DNA from: an uncultured Erwinia sp.
GTDB taxonomy: Bacteria; Pseudomonadota; Gammaproteobacteria; Enterobacterales; Enterobacteriaceae
Length of the DNA: 64,000 nt
Reading direction: 5' to 3'
Assembly (NCBI GenBank): GCA_946221915.1
Contig: CAMIKG010000001.1
Span: 124,001 to 188,000 of the forward strand
Positions 33,131 to 42,008 of the stretch are shown here, one piece after another (position 1 is the first letter of the stretch; every line of letters begins with the position of its first letter). The position numbers were made by a program, and so were the translations under genes. Below the pieces are notes generated by a model. That model worked only from the letters and a program-made list of their open reading frames with translations. It made no database searches and was not told where the DNA came from.

Positions 33131-34801
33131 ATGAACATTTTAAAAAATTTCACCATACGTGCGGTGATGCTATGGATACTCGGCCTGTTTTGTTTGTTGT
33201 GGCTGTGTGTCGGTCTTTATAGCGTTTATTCCTTGAATGCATTAGGGAAAGGTAACGAGGTCGATCGTCATATCGTCAGTCAGATGACGTTGCTGAGTAA
33301 AGGCAACGACCAATATTTTCGCTTTGTTACCCGTTTATCACGGGTCATTGAAGCCCGCCAGGCTGGCGCGGCTGTTGACCCGAGTGAAATGGCTTCCGTG
33401 CAGAAGTCACTGGATAATATGAGCTCTCTGCTGGCGCAATTTAAGCAGATGGCTCCAGGTCCGCTGGATGCGGAAGTGGTTAACAGTGTGATTGAGAACT
33501 GGCAGAAGCTGCTGGATCAGGGTGTGGTGCCGCAGTTGCAGACTGCCCAGCAGGAAACGCTGGACGCCTATCGTCAGCAATCACGTAACGTTACGCCACC
33601 ACTGAGCCGGGCATTTGGCGCCAGTGCCGAGAAGTTTAACGTCGCGGCTTCAGCGATGCTGGATGATACGCGCGTAACCGTCGATCATCTGACATATATG
33701 ACCAAAATCATCATTGTCGCGGCGGTTATCGCCGGTCTGGTGATCCTGCTGTTTACCGATCGCTATCTGGTCAGCATGCTGGTACGTCCGCTGGACAAGA
33801 TTCGTGAGCATTTCCGTATTATTGCTGATGGCGATCTCAGCCAGCCGGTCGATGATATGGGGCGTAACTGTGTCGGTAAACTGGTGCCGCTGCTGCGCGC
33901 CATGCAGGACAGCCTGCGTGATGCGGTCGGCGCGATCCGCAGCGGAACTGACAATATCTGGCGCGGTGCGTCGGAAATCTCTTCCGGTAATAACGATCTC
34001 TCTTCCCGTACTGAAGAGCAGGCAGCGGCACTGGAAGAAACTGCGGCCAGTATGGAGCAGCTGACGGCGACGGTAAAATTCAACGCCGACAACGCCCGTC
34101 AGGCCAGCGCACTGGCGGACAACGCCTCTGTTACCGCCAGCAAAGGTGGCAAACTGGTCAGCGATGTGGTCTCTACCATGCAGGGTATTTCTGGCAGTTC
34201 GCAGAAGATCGCTGAAATCACTAACGTGATTAACAGCATCGCCTTCCAGACCAATATTCTGGCGCTGAACGCTGCAGTTGAAGCGGCACGTGCCGGTGAG
34301 CAGGGCCGTGGCTTTGCGGTGGTGGCAAGTGAAGTGCGTAACCTCGCGCAGCGCAGTGCGGGCGCGGCAAAAGAGATTGAAGGTCTGATCGCGGATTCTG
34401 TACAGCGTGTCGATAACGGTTCGCGTCTGGTGAATGAAGCGGGTGTGACGATGGATGAAATCCTCAAGTCAGTGACTGACGTAACGGAAATCATGAAACA
34501 AATCGCCGCAGCGTCAGAAGAGCAGAGCAAAGGTATTTCGCAGGTGGGCGTGGCCATTACTGAAATGGACAGCGTGACCCAGCAGAATGCCTCGCTGGTG
34601 GAGCAGGTTTCCGCTGCCGCCAGCGCGCTGGAACGTCAGACGCAGGAGCTGCAAAGCTCGGTGGCGAAGTTCCGTTTGTCTCAGCACGATGTCGCGACAG
34701 CATCCGCCACGCATGCGCTGCCGGTAAAAGCAGGTCTGAAACGACCAGCCGTTGCCGCCGCCGCGGCTGGCGCGAAATCTGACGAGTGGATCTCTTTCTA
34801 A
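33131..34801 (+). CDS. Methyl-accepting chemotaxis protein (Tar/Tsr type)
   Basis: A 556-residue inner-membrane chemoreceptor. Two membrane helices (about 9-33 and 194-214) enclose a periplasmic four-helix ligand domain of about 155 residues. A HAMP domain follows (about 215-270), then methylation helices and the signalling tip with NSIAFQTNILALNAAVEAAR and EQGRGFAVVASEVRNLAQRS. The C-terminus ends EWISF, a variant of the NWETF tail that tethers CheR/CheB, so it is probably a high-abundance receptor. The ligand is unknown. TTTGGAG precedes the start, and the -10 of a FliA promoter lies upstream. Its stop codon overlaps that of the convergent LysR gene. Confidence 0.96.
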   Translation: MNILKNFTIRAVMLWILGLFCLLWLCVGLYSVYSLNALGKGNEVDRHIVSQMTLLSKGNDQYFRFVTRLSRVIEARQAGAAVDPSEMASVQKSLDNMSSLLAQFKQMAPGPLDAEVVNSVIENWQKLLDQGVVPQLQTAQQETLDAYRQQSRNVTPPLSRAFGASAEKFNVAASAMLDDTRVTVDHLTYMTKIIIVAAVIAGLVILLFTDRYLVSMLVRPLDKIREHFRIIADGDLSQPVDDMGRNCVGKLVPLLRAMQDSLRDAVGAIRSGTDNIWRGASEISSGNNDLSSRTEEQAAALEETAASMEQLTATVKFNADNARQASALADNASVTASKGGKLVSDVVSTMQGISGSSQKIAEITNVINSIAFQTNILALNAAVEAARAGEQGRGFAVVASEVRNLAQRSAGAAKEIEGLIADSVQRVDNGSRLVNEAGVTMDEILKSVTDVTEIMKQIAAASEEQSKGISQVGVAITEMDSVTQQNASLVEQVSAAASALERQTQELQSSVAKFRLSQHDVATASATHALPVKAGLKRPAVAAAAAGAKSDEWISF

Positions 34802-35640
34802 CTCAGCCACGCCACCAGTTCCGCAAGGAACGGTGGCGCATCTTTTTCTGGCCGCTGCAGTAAGCTGTACACCGCGCCGGTTTTCACACTGGCGCTGAAC
34901 GGTGCAATCAGACGCTGCGCGGCCAGATCGTCCTGAATCAGGGTAACATCAGCAACGGTCACACCATAACCCTGCACGGCGGCGCTGATCGCCAGATCCA
35001 TGGTGGCGAAGTGCTGATTGCGCTTCATCACCAGTTCCAGCTGCTGCGCACGCAGCCACAGCTGCCAGTCGGTGCTGTCGGCGGTGGGATGCAAAAAAGT
35101 CAGCTGTGTCAAATCTTCCGGCATTAACGGTGTCTGTTTCAGCAGGCTGGCGGCCAGCACCGGCGTCAGCGCTTCAGCAAACAGCAGGTGCGCCTGTTTC
35201 AGCGGCGGGCCATAAACAATCGCTGCATCAAAGTTATCGAGCTGGCTGCTGTGTTCCGTTGTCGTGGTCAGGGAAATATGGATGTCAGGTCGTTGCTGCT
35301 CCAGCGCTACCAGGCGTGGCAGCAGCCAGCGCAGGGCGCAGGTCGGCGCTTTCAGCCGCACTGTGCCGGCAGATTTACTGGCGCGTTCTGTGGCATTGAC
35401 CATCTGCTCAAAACCACTTCTCAGTTCCGGCAGCAGCGCTGCGCCGCGTGGCGTCAGCGTCAGGCCGCGGGCATGACGATCAAACAGGGCAAAACCGATC
35501 CAGGCCTCCAGCGCGGCAATTTTACGGCTGACCGCGCCCTGAGTGATGCATAGCTCAGTGGCGGCGCGCGTCAGATTCAGATGGCGCGCGGTAACAATAA
35601 AGGCGTGAATGCCATTCAGCGGGAGTGAACGCCGGGTCAT
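34798..35640 (-). CDS. LysR-family regulator, GcvA-like, next to ybdL
   Basis: A 280-residue LysR regulator. The helix-turn-helix region is FIVTARHLNLTRAATELCITQGAVSRKIAALE, which fits the GcvA/AmpR-like branch. The effector domain is slightly short. It is divergent from the ybdL-type aminotransferase with about 135 bases between, so it is likely to regulate that operon. Its stop codon lies within the stop codon of the chemoreceptor gene on the other strand (34798-34801). The effector is unknown. Confidence 0.9.
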   Translation of the reverse strand: MTRRSLPLNGIHAFIVTARHLNLTRAATELCITQGAVSRKIAALEAWIGFALFDRHARGLTLTPRGAALLPELRSGFEQMVNATERASKSAGTVRLKAPTCALRWLLPRLVALEQQRPDIHISLTTTTEHSSQLDNFDAAIVYGPPLKQAHLLFAEALTPVLAASLLKQTPLMPEDLTQLTFLHPTADSTDWQLWLRAQQLELVMKRNQHFATMDLAISAAVQGYGVTVADVTLIQDDLAAQRLIAPFSASVKTGAVYSLLQRPEKDAPPFLAELVAWLS

Positions 35641-35775
35641 GTCGGTTTCCTGAGCTATGAGTTTTATGCATGGCTATTATGACAACATTTCCCTTGTCGG
35701 CTCAAGTGCCAGCGCGTTGAATAGAATTCTGTTTTTGGTAACTGATTATGCAGTTATTTTCCTGACGGAGTGCTT

Positions 35776-36945
35776 ATGACGATCACCGCCACCGTGCAGC
35801 AGCGTTCGAAATTACCGGATGTGGGCACCACTATTTTTAGCGTTATTGGTCAGCTTTCGGCGCAGCATAATGCGATTAATCTGTCGCAGGGCGCGCCGAA
35901 TTTCCCCTGTGATGCGGCGCTGGTCAGCGGCGTCACCCGCGCGATGCAGCAGGGGCATAACCAGTATGCGCCAATGACCGGCCACGCGGCGCTGAAAGAG
36001 GCGCTGGCGGAGAAAGTGCAGGCGCTGTACGGTCAGCACTATGATGTCGCCAGTGAAGTGCTGATTACCGCCAGCGCCAGTGAAGGTCTCTATTCGGCGA
36101 TTGCCGGGCTGGTGCATGCGGGTGATGAGGTGATTTTCTTCGAACCTGCTTTTGACAGTTATGCGCCAATCGTCCGGCTGCAGGGTGCGAAGGCGATTGG
36201 TTTAAAACTGCAGGCGCCGGATTTCACCATTAACTGGGATGAAGTCCGCGCCGCCATTACGCCGCGCACCCGTATGATGATCCTCAATACGCCGCACAAT
36301 CCGAGCGCGCAGGTGCTGAGTCGTGACGATCTGGAGCAGTTAGCGGCGATCACCCGTAACACCGATATCGTGCTGCTGTCCGATGAGGTGTACGAACATA
36401 TCCTGTTCGATGGTCGTCAGCATCAGGGCATGGCGACGCACCCGGAGCTGGCGCAGCGCAGCGTGATCGTCTCTTCCTTTGGCAAAACCTTTCACGTCAC
36501 AGGCTGGCGTGTCGGTTACTGTCTCGCGCCTGCGGCGCTGATGGAAGAGGTGCTGAAGGTGCATCAGTTTATGATGTACGCCGCCGATACGCCGATGCAG
36601 GTCGCTTTTGCTGATTATCTGCGCACGCCAGATAACTATCTGTCGCTGGGCGCTTTTTATCAGCAAAAACGCGATTTGCTGGCGTCGCTGCTGCAGGATT
36701 CACCGTTCCGCCTGCTGCCGTCGGCAGGATCGTTTTTTATGCTCGCCAGCTATCAGCATTTCAGTGACGAGTCCGACAGCGAAATGGTAAAACGTCTGAT
36801 TGTCGATCACGGCGTCGCCACTATTCCGCTGTCGGCATTTTATACCGATGGCACGGATCATAAATTAATCCGTCTTTCGTTCGCCAAAGACGAGGCGACC
36901 TTACGCGCCGGTGCGCAGGCACTCTGCCAGGTTAAGCCACGCTAA
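35776..36945 (+). CDS. ybdL: PLP-dependent aminotransferase, YbdL (methionine aminotransferase) type
   Basis: A 389-residue class I aminotransferase. Like E. coli YbdL it begins SKLPxxGTTIF and has INLSQGAPNFPC, NQYAPMTG, LNTPHNPSAQV, LSDEVYEHILFDG and SSFGKTFHVTGWRVGYC. The PLP-binding lysine is Lys237 in FGKTFH. E. coli YbdL transaminates methionine with aromatic and other keto acids. The start MTITATVQQ has GGAG six bases upstream; two earlier codons are also open. It is followed after 24 bases by a periplasmic amino-acid binding protein, so the pair probably takes up and transaminates one substrate. Confidence 0.88.
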   Translation: MTITATVQQRSKLPDVGTTIFSVIGQLSAQHNAINLSQGAPNFPCDAALVSGVTRAMQQGHNQYAPMTGHAALKEALAEKVQALYGQHYDVASEVLITASASEGLYSAIAGLVHAGDEVIFFEPAFDSYAPIVRLQGAKAIGLKLQAPDFTINWDEVRAAITPRTRMMILNTPHNPSAQVLSRDDLEQLAAITRNTDIVLLSDEVYEHILFDGRQHQGMATHPELAQRSVIVSSFGKTFHVTGWRVGYCLAPAALMEEVLKVHQFMMYAADTPMQVAFADYLRTPDNYLSLGAFYQQKRDLLASLLQDSPFRLLPSAGSFFMLASYQHFSDESDSEMVKRLIVDHGVATIPLSAFYTDGTDHKLIRLSFAKDEATLRAGAQALCQVKPR

Positions 36946-36969
36946 AATAACCATCCTGAGGGGAAGTTG

Positions 36970-37746
36970 ATGAAAAAAATGAATGCGCTGTTGATTGCCG
37001 TAGGCTTGCTTTCTTCTGTTTCGGTGATGGCACAGCAGTCGTTGCGCTACGGTGTGGAGTCGCAGTATCCGCCATTTGAGAGCCGTAATGCCCACGGGGA
37101 ACTGGAAGGTTTTGATATCGAACTGGGCAATGCGATTTGTAAAGCGGCGGATCTTACCTGCAGCTGGGTGGAGAGCAGTTTTGATGCGCTGATCCCGGCG
37201 CTGGCGGCGAAGAAGTTTGATGCCATTAACTCGGCGATGAATATTACCGAACAGCGTCAGAAAAGCATCGCTTTTACCACACCGATTTACCGTATTCCCA
37301 GCCAGCTGGTAGGGCGCGAAAATGCCGGTCTGCAGCCGACGGCGGAAGGGCTGCAGGGGAAAAATATCGGCGTGTTGCAGGGGTCGATTCAGGAAACCTA
37401 TGCCAAACAGCACTGGGAACCGAAAGGCGTGACGGTGACGTCTTATCAGGATCAAAACCAGGTGTATAACGATATGGTGGCGGGACGCGTCGATGGCACG
37501 CTGGTGATGTCGGCGGCCGGTCAGTCTGGTTTTCTCAGCAAGCCGCAGGGCAAAGGGTTCGCCTTTATCGGTAAAGCGGTGGAAGACGATAAGATCCTCG
37601 GCTCCGGCATTGGCTATGGTCTGCGTAAAGACGATGCTGAGCTGAAAAAACAGCTGGATGCGGCGATTGTTAAGCTGCAGCAGGATGGCACTGTCGCTGC
37701 GCTGGCGCAGAAATACTTCCCGGGAATTGATGTGAGTGTGAAGTAA
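36970..37746 (+). CDS. Periplasmic amino-acid ABC transporter binding protein (HisJ/ArtJ family)
   Basis: A 258-residue exported solute-binding protein (SBP_bac_3). The signal peptide MKKMNALLIAVGLLSSVSVMA is followed by the lobe motifs YGVESQYPPFESRNAHGELEG, FDIELGNAIC, SSFDALIPALAAKKFDAI and MNITEQRQKSIAFT, typical for lysine/arginine/ornithine/histidine binding proteins. No permease or ATPase gene is adjacent, so it must use a transporter encoded elsewhere. It follows ybdL by 24 bases with its own GAGGGG site. The ligand is a basic or sulphur amino acid by context only. Confidence 0.9.
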   Translation: MKKMNALLIAVGLLSSVSVMAQQSLRYGVESQYPPFESRNAHGELEGFDIELGNAICKAADLTCSWVESSFDALIPALAAKKFDAINSAMNITEQRQKSIAFTTPIYRIPSQLVGRENAGLQPTAEGLQGKNIGVLQGSIQETYAKQHWEPKGVTVTSYQDQNQVYNDMVAGRVDGTLVMSAAGQSGFLSKPQGKGFAFIGKAVEDDKILGSGIGYGLRKDDAELKKQLDAAIVKLQQDGTVAALAQKYFPGIDVSVK

Positions 37747-37836
37747 GCGGCAGAGGATGGCGCATTACGCACATTCGTCCGTTTCGCATGTGGTAATGCT
37801 AAAGTGTCATTCGGGCGTTATCCGTGTCACTGAGCT

Positions 37837-37947
37837 GCTCCTTCCCCCACTGCGTGGGGGAAGGCTGGGATGGGGGAGCTGACGACACGGAGCTGGTATC
37901 GTTTGCTCCCCCTCCCTAACCCTCCCCCATTAGATGGGGGAGGGAAC
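37837..37947. repeat. Inverted pair of 48-bp REP-like palindromic elements
   Basis: Two related 48-base units face each other: unit 1 at 37837-37884 on the plus strand and unit 2 at 37900-37947 on the minus strand. Each carries an 11-bp perfect hairpin (CCTTCCCCCAC/GTGGGGGAAGG and CCCTCCCCCAT/ATGGGGGAGGG) followed by a second G-run (GGGATGGGGGAGC or GGGAGGGGGAGC) and ACG. The arrangement is that of a bacterial interspersed mosaic element. It lies between the convergent binding-protein gene and pepT; the rest of 37747-38010 shows nothing else. Confidence 0.85.
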
Positions 37948-38010
37948 CAGAACAGTGATGCAGGTAACAATGGTATTCTTAACTCAAAACCATCAGCCGC
38001 TTTCCTGAAG

Positions 38011-39237
38011 CTACTTCGCCGCCAGCTTACAAATCGCTTCCGCCACCTGATATGACTTCACAAACGACGGTACCGGCAGAAACTCAAACTTCGAGTGGAA
38101 GTTATGCGCGCCGGTAAAGAAGTTTGGCGTCAGCAGGCCTTTTGCCGACAGCGCCGCACCATCAGTACCGCCACGCATCGGGATCACTTTTGCCGCAATA
38201 TCCAGCTGTTGCAGCGCGGCGAACAGCAGGTCGATGGCACGGCGGTCATCGCCCAGCGCGTTGCTGATATTGCTGTAGATGTCAGTGACACGGTACTCCA
38301 CTTTTCCGGTAGGGTACTGCGCCGCAATTTTGGCCGCGACAGCAGCGATCTGCTGTTTGCGCCGGGCAAAACTGGCCAGATCAAAATCACGAATCGACAC
38401 TTTCAGGTGCGCTTCGCTGGCGTTGCCAGTGAGATCGTTGAACCAGATATAGCCTTCGCGTCCCTCGGTATGTTCCGGTGTTTCCTGGCGGTCAAAGTGA
38501 CTGATAAAGTCATGGGCCATCAGCAGCGGATTGACCAGCACGCCTTTGCCTGACATCGGATGCGCGGTGACGCCGGTAAAATGGATTTCGGCGGCAGCGC
38601 CGTTAAAGTTCTCATACACCACTTCACCCAGCTCACAGCAGTCGATGGTGTAAGCGAAATCGACATTAAAGCGCTGTTCAATATCCAGCGCCTTCGCGCC
38701 GCGCAGGCCAATCTCTTCATCAGGTACAAAGGCCACCACAATATCGCCATGATCGCCGGTGAGATTGGCCATCAGCGTCATCACCACGCTGACGGCGGCT
38801 TTGTTGTCCGCGCCCAGTACGCTGGTGCCATCACTGAAAATAATCTCCTGACCGTGATACGGCAGTATCTCCGGATGTTCGGCGGTGCGCAGCCAGATAT
38901 CTTCGCTGGCGTTCAGGCACAGATCGTGGCCTTCGAAGCGCAGGGTTTGTGGATGAATATCCGGCGACAGGCCGACATCCACCGTATCGATATGGGTGAT
39001 AAAACCGATACGTGGCGCGTCAGGGCGGTTGCCGGGTTTCACGGCGGTGACGGTGGCGTGCTGATCGATCTCGACATTCTGTAAGCCCAGCTCGCGTAAT
39101 TCGTCGGCCAGCAGTCGGGCCATATCGTGCTGTTGCGGGGTGCTGGGCAGGGTGGTGGCGCTGGCGTCACTCTGGCTGCTGACCGCCAGATAGCGGTAAA
39201 AACGGCTGGTCAGCTGCCGGGCTAAATCCTCGTTCAT
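38011..39237 (-). CDS. pepT: Tripeptidase PepT-like (M20B)
   Basis: A 408-residue cytoplasmic dinuclear-zinc aminopeptidase that splits the N-terminal residue from tripeptides; same length as E. coli PepT but a rather diverged homolog. Metal and catalytic residues are in place: His82 and Asp84 in FITHIDTVD, Asp144 in LGADNKAAVS, Glu174-Glu175 in PDEEIG, Asp in TIDCCELGE, and the late His in FTGAHNFHSKFEF. The usual GADDKAG is GADNKAA here; the second Asp is not the metal ligand. It is divergent from a DppA-like peptide-binding protein, so the two probably form a peptide-use unit. Confidence 0.88.
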   Translation of the reverse strand: MNEDLARQLTSRFYRYLAVSSQSDASATTLPSTPQQHDMARLLADELRELGLQNVEIDQHATVTAVKPGNRPDAPRIGFITHIDTVDVGLSPDIHPQTLRFEGHDLCLNASEDIWLRTAEHPEILPYHGQEIIFSDGTSVLGADNKAAVSVVMTLMANLTGDHGDIVVAFVPDEEIGLRGAKALDIEQRFNVDFAYTIDCCELGEVVYENFNGAAAEIHFTGVTAHPMSGKGVLVNPLLMAHDFISHFDRQETPEHTEGREGYIWFNDLTGNASEAHLKVSIRDFDLASFARRKQQIAAVAAKIAAQYPTGKVEYRVTDIYSNISNALGDDRRAIDLLFAALQQLDIAAKVIPMRGGTDGAALSAKGLLTPNFFTGAHNFHSKFEFLPVPSFVKSYQVAEAICKLAAK

Positions 39238-39366
39238 TGCGCGTCCTCGATGTTGTCGATAGCGTTAACTGTTCGCTATGGTGGTAAATCATGTTATTTA
39301 TTAAACAGATGTAATTTTGTTTTACTCACCGACTGGGATCGAAGTCAATAAAAAGCGAGGTTCAGG

Positions 39367-40959
39367 ATGCAAAAAAAAGTTACAGGCCTGGCGCTGGCGG
39401 CGCTGACAATGGCGCTATCCGCGACCGCAGCAGGTAAAACACTGGTTTACTGCGCTGAAGGTTCGCCGGAAAATTTTAATCCCCAGCTGTATACCTCCGG
39501 CACCAGTGTGGATGCCAGCGCCGTGCCGATTTTTAACCGTCTGGTTGATTTCAAAGTGGGTACCACTGAACTGGTGCCGAGTCTTGCCGAGAGCTGGGAT
39601 ATCAGCGCGGATGGCAAAGTGTATACCTTCCATCTGCGTAAGGGCGTGAAGTTCCACAGTAATAAAGCGTTTAAACCCACGCGCGATTTTAATGCCGATG
39701 ACGTGATCTTCTCGTTTATGCGCCAGAAAGATGCCAGTAATCCTTATCATAAGGTGTCTGGCGGCGCGTATACCAACTTCGACAGCCTGGAATTCGCCAC
39801 GCTGATCAGCGCCATCGACAGGGTGGATGACCATACGGTGCGCTTTACCCTGTCTCATGCTGAAGCGCCGTTCCTCGCCGATCTGGCATGGTACTTTGCC
39901 TCAATTCATTCGGCGGAGTATGCAGATGCGATGCTGAAGGCCGGTACGCCGGAGAAAGTGGATATGGACCCGATCGGCACCGGACCTTTCCAGCTGGTGC
40001 AGTATCAGAAGGATTCGCGCATTCTGTACAAAGCGTTTCCGGAATACTGGCAGGGTAAAGCGAAGCTGGACCGTCTGGTGTATACCATTGCCCCGGATGC
40101 CTCGGTGCGTTTTGCCAAGCTGGAGAAAAACGAGTGCCAGGTGATGCCATTCCCGAACCCGGCCGATCTGCCCGCGATGCGTGAGAATAAAGATATTGTG
40201 CTGCAACAGAAAGCGGGTCTGAACACCGGTTTCCTGGCGTTCAACACGCAAAAAGCGCCGCTGGATAAGGTTAAAGTGCGTCAGGCGCTGACCATGGCGA
40301 TCAATAAACCGGCGATTATCGAAGCGGTCTTCCGCGGGACTGGCACCGCCGCGAAAAATCTGTTGCCGCCGGGGGTGTGGAGCGCAGACCAGGATCTGAA
40401 AGATTACGCTTACGATCCGCAGCAGGCGAAAACGTTGCTGAAAGAAGCGGGTATCGCCGAAGGCACCACTGTCGATCTGTGGGCCATGCCGGTGCAGCGT
40501 CCGTATAATCCCAACGCACGACGCATGGCGGAGATGATTCAGGCCGACTGGGCGAAAGTGGGGATTAAAGCGAATATCGTGAGTTTCGAGTGGGGCGAGT
40601 ATCTCAAGCGCGTGAAGAGCGGTGAGCATCAGGCGGCGCTGATGGGCTGGACGACGGCGACCGGTGACCCGGATAACTTCTTTGGTCCGCTGTTTAGCTG
40701 TACTTCTGCGCAGGGCGGTTCCAATTCAGCAAAATGGTGCTATCAGCCATTTGAGCAGTTGATCACCAAAGCGCGCGCCGAGCAGGATCGTGATAAACGT
40801 TTTGCTATGTATCAGCAGGCACAGCAGATAATGCATGAGCAGGCGCCAGCCGTAATGATTGCGCATTCCACTATTTTTGAACCGGTGCGTAAGGAAGTCT
40901 CAGGTTATGAGATCGATCCTTTTGGGAAACATATTTTTTATCAGGTGGATATCAAATAA
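39367..40959 (+). CDS. DppA-like periplasmic peptide-binding protein
   Basis: A 530-residue exported SBP_bac_5 protein closely related to E. coli DppA, the dipeptide/heme binding protein. The signal peptide (about 1-22, ending ATAAG) is followed by KTLVYCAEGSPENFNPQLY, LRKGVKFH, DPIGTGPFQL, WAMPVQRPYNPNARRMAEM and a Cys pair FSCTSAQGGSNSAKWC, all as in DppA. No dppBCDF genes follow, so it probably docks on a Dpp permease encoded elsewhere. GAGG lies close upstream of the ATG. A stem-loop terminator lies 115 bases after the stop. Peptide specificity is not readable. Confidence 0.92.
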   Translation: MQKKVTGLALAALTMALSATAAGKTLVYCAEGSPENFNPQLYTSGTSVDASAVPIFNRLVDFKVGTTELVPSLAESWDISADGKVYTFHLRKGVKFHSNKAFKPTRDFNADDVIFSFMRQKDASNPYHKVSGGAYTNFDSLEFATLISAIDRVDDHTVRFTLSHAEAPFLADLAWYFASIHSAEYADAMLKAGTPEKVDMDPIGTGPFQLVQYQKDSRILYKAFPEYWQGKAKLDRLVYTIAPDASVRFAKLEKNECQVMPFPNPADLPAMRENKDIVLQQKAGLNTGFLAFNTQKAPLDKVKVRQALTMAINKPAIIEAVFRGTGTAAKNLLPPGVWSADQDLKDYAYDPQQAKTLLKEAGIAEGTTVDLWAMPVQRPYNPNARRMAEMIQADWAKVGIKANIVSFEWGEYLKRVKSGEHQAALMGWTTATGDPDNFFGPLFSCTSAQGGSNSAKWCYQPFEQLITKARAEQDRDKRFAMYQQAQQIMHEQAPAVMIAHSTIFEPVRKEVSGYEIDPFGKHIFYQVDIK

Positions 40960-41073
40960 GATACGGGTGAGGATGCGCAGAGGGTGCGTGTGGCCGTAGT
41001 GAAACTGCTTGACTCCTGGAGGCAAGCAAAAACATAATGAAGAATTAATTTTCCCTGGTGTTGGCCAAATGGC

Positions 41074-41104
41074 AACCTGATCTTAACAAGGTCAGGTTTT
41101 TTTT
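41074..41104 (+). terminator. Rho-independent terminator upstream of luxR
   Basis: AACCTGA-T-CTT pairs with AAG-G-TCAGGTT and runs into eight T residues. It lies 115 bases after the DppA-like gene and could end that transcript or a small RNA. Confidence 0.85.
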
Positions 41105-41163
41105 ATCCGAAAAACGGTCTGAACCTGTATCTCGAACGATAAGTTATTCTGATAAAGAAAGCT

Positions 41164-41183
41164 AGTTAAACTAAAGTACAGGT
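41164..41183 (-). promoter_or_regulatory. lux-box-like element 1
   Basis: On the minus strand ACCTGTACTTTAGTTTAACT. It resembles the esaR box of Pantoea stewartii as I remember it (CCTGTACTATAGTGCAGG core), mainly in the left half. Confidence 0.45.
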
Positions 41184-41460
41184 TAATGTTGTCAGGGCGT
41201 TCACTTGTCCGCTGCTTACTCCCTGCTGCCCCTAAATAGCCGACGGGCGGTAACCGCCCATGGCGAAATAGTATGGCTACAAAGCACTGCTAAAAGACAA
41301 CGAAAAGTGAATTCCCCTGGTATTAGCAAAGTGTTTATTATTATCTAACCATCTAACCGAAATCTGTTTTTTATATTTATTACAACTCGTCGGGAAGCTT
41401 ATTAATCATTTCACGACTTCCTCTGGTTAAGAACATTAAGTTATTCTAAAGTGAAAAACC

Positions 41461-41480
41461 AGTTGGACTAAGGTATAGGT
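41461..41480 (-). promoter_or_regulatory. lux-box-like element 2
   Basis: On the minus strand ACCTATACCTTAGTCCAACT, 297 bases from element 1 and sharing 15 of 20 bases with it. Confidence 0.4.
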
Positions 41481-41716
41481 TTGCCTGCTGTCGCATATAA
41501 TTTCTCTAAAAGTTATTGCTGGATTACACTATTTGTTTCATGTCGTTATCAATTCTTCATGGCTAACTATATGAATTTATGTGTTTTTGTTACGACCACA
41601 TGACCTTTAGTCGCGCAATCATTGATTGAAAAAAAAAGATTCAATGGCCATTTTTTTTTGCTTAAGAAATCATTAGTTACGTTTTAGCGTTCATTTATGA
41701 TTGGCTTTAACTAAAT

Positions 41717-41736
41717 AACTAAACGAAAGTACAGCT
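41717..41736 (-). promoter_or_regulatory. lux-box-like element 3
   Basis: On the minus strand AGCTGTACTTTCGTTTAGTT, sharing about 16 of 20 bases with element 1. It is the copy nearest luxR, about 270 bases before the start codon. Confidence 0.4.
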
Positions 41737-41948
41737 CAGATTTAACGTACTGGCTGATTCAACCTGACAATGGCATGCGCACTGATCATGCGCAGAGATA
41801 TCAACATAGTCGCTGGCGCTGCAGCGCTGGAGGAGGAGGTTGATCGTGTATATTTCCATCAATTGCCATGCTATTGAGCGATTTCTGCTCCAGCGTAATG
41901 CGCAAACCCTGAACGAAAGCCGTATTATGGCTTTCGTTAAAAGCATAA

Positions 41949-41990
41949 ATTGTTTATGTTACGCTCCAGGTATAAAATGGACAGTTGTAG
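41949..41990 (+). promoter_or_regulatory. Putative luxR promoter
   Basis: TATAAA at 41971-41976 with ATTGTT at 41949-41954 (spacing 16) would form a promoter directly before the gene. The flanking CCAGGTATAAAATGGACAG has partial lux-box character (CTGTCC...CCTGG on the other strand), so an EsaR-like repressor could sit over the -10. Ribosome site AGGAGG is at 41998-42003. Confidence 0.45.
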
Positions 41991-42008
41991 CAGTGACAGG
42001 AGGGGATG

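Larger units (their letters stand above)
40960..42008. other. AT-rich 1.05-kb region upstream of luxR with imperfect internal duplication
   Basis: No credible protein gene is visible. A diverged duplication is evident: GAACGATAAGTTATTCT (41134-41150) and GAACATTAAGTTATTCT (41431-41447) are 297 bases apart, and the lux-box-like elements after them (41164 and 41461) keep the same 297-base offset. The similarity extends left to CCCTGGTGTTGGC (41053) and CCCTGGTATTAGC (41315). A third lux-box-like copy lies at 41717. Long A and T runs occur at 41625-41660. The region could encode a small RNA as reported near esaR in Pantoea stewartii, but I cannot show one. Confidence 0.6.

Noticed and set aside
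41719..41946. 75-codon minus-strand frame in the luxR upstream region
   Set aside because: Composition is not protein-like (many Cys, Arg, Ser), it has no ribosome site and lies in a decayed duplicated region.
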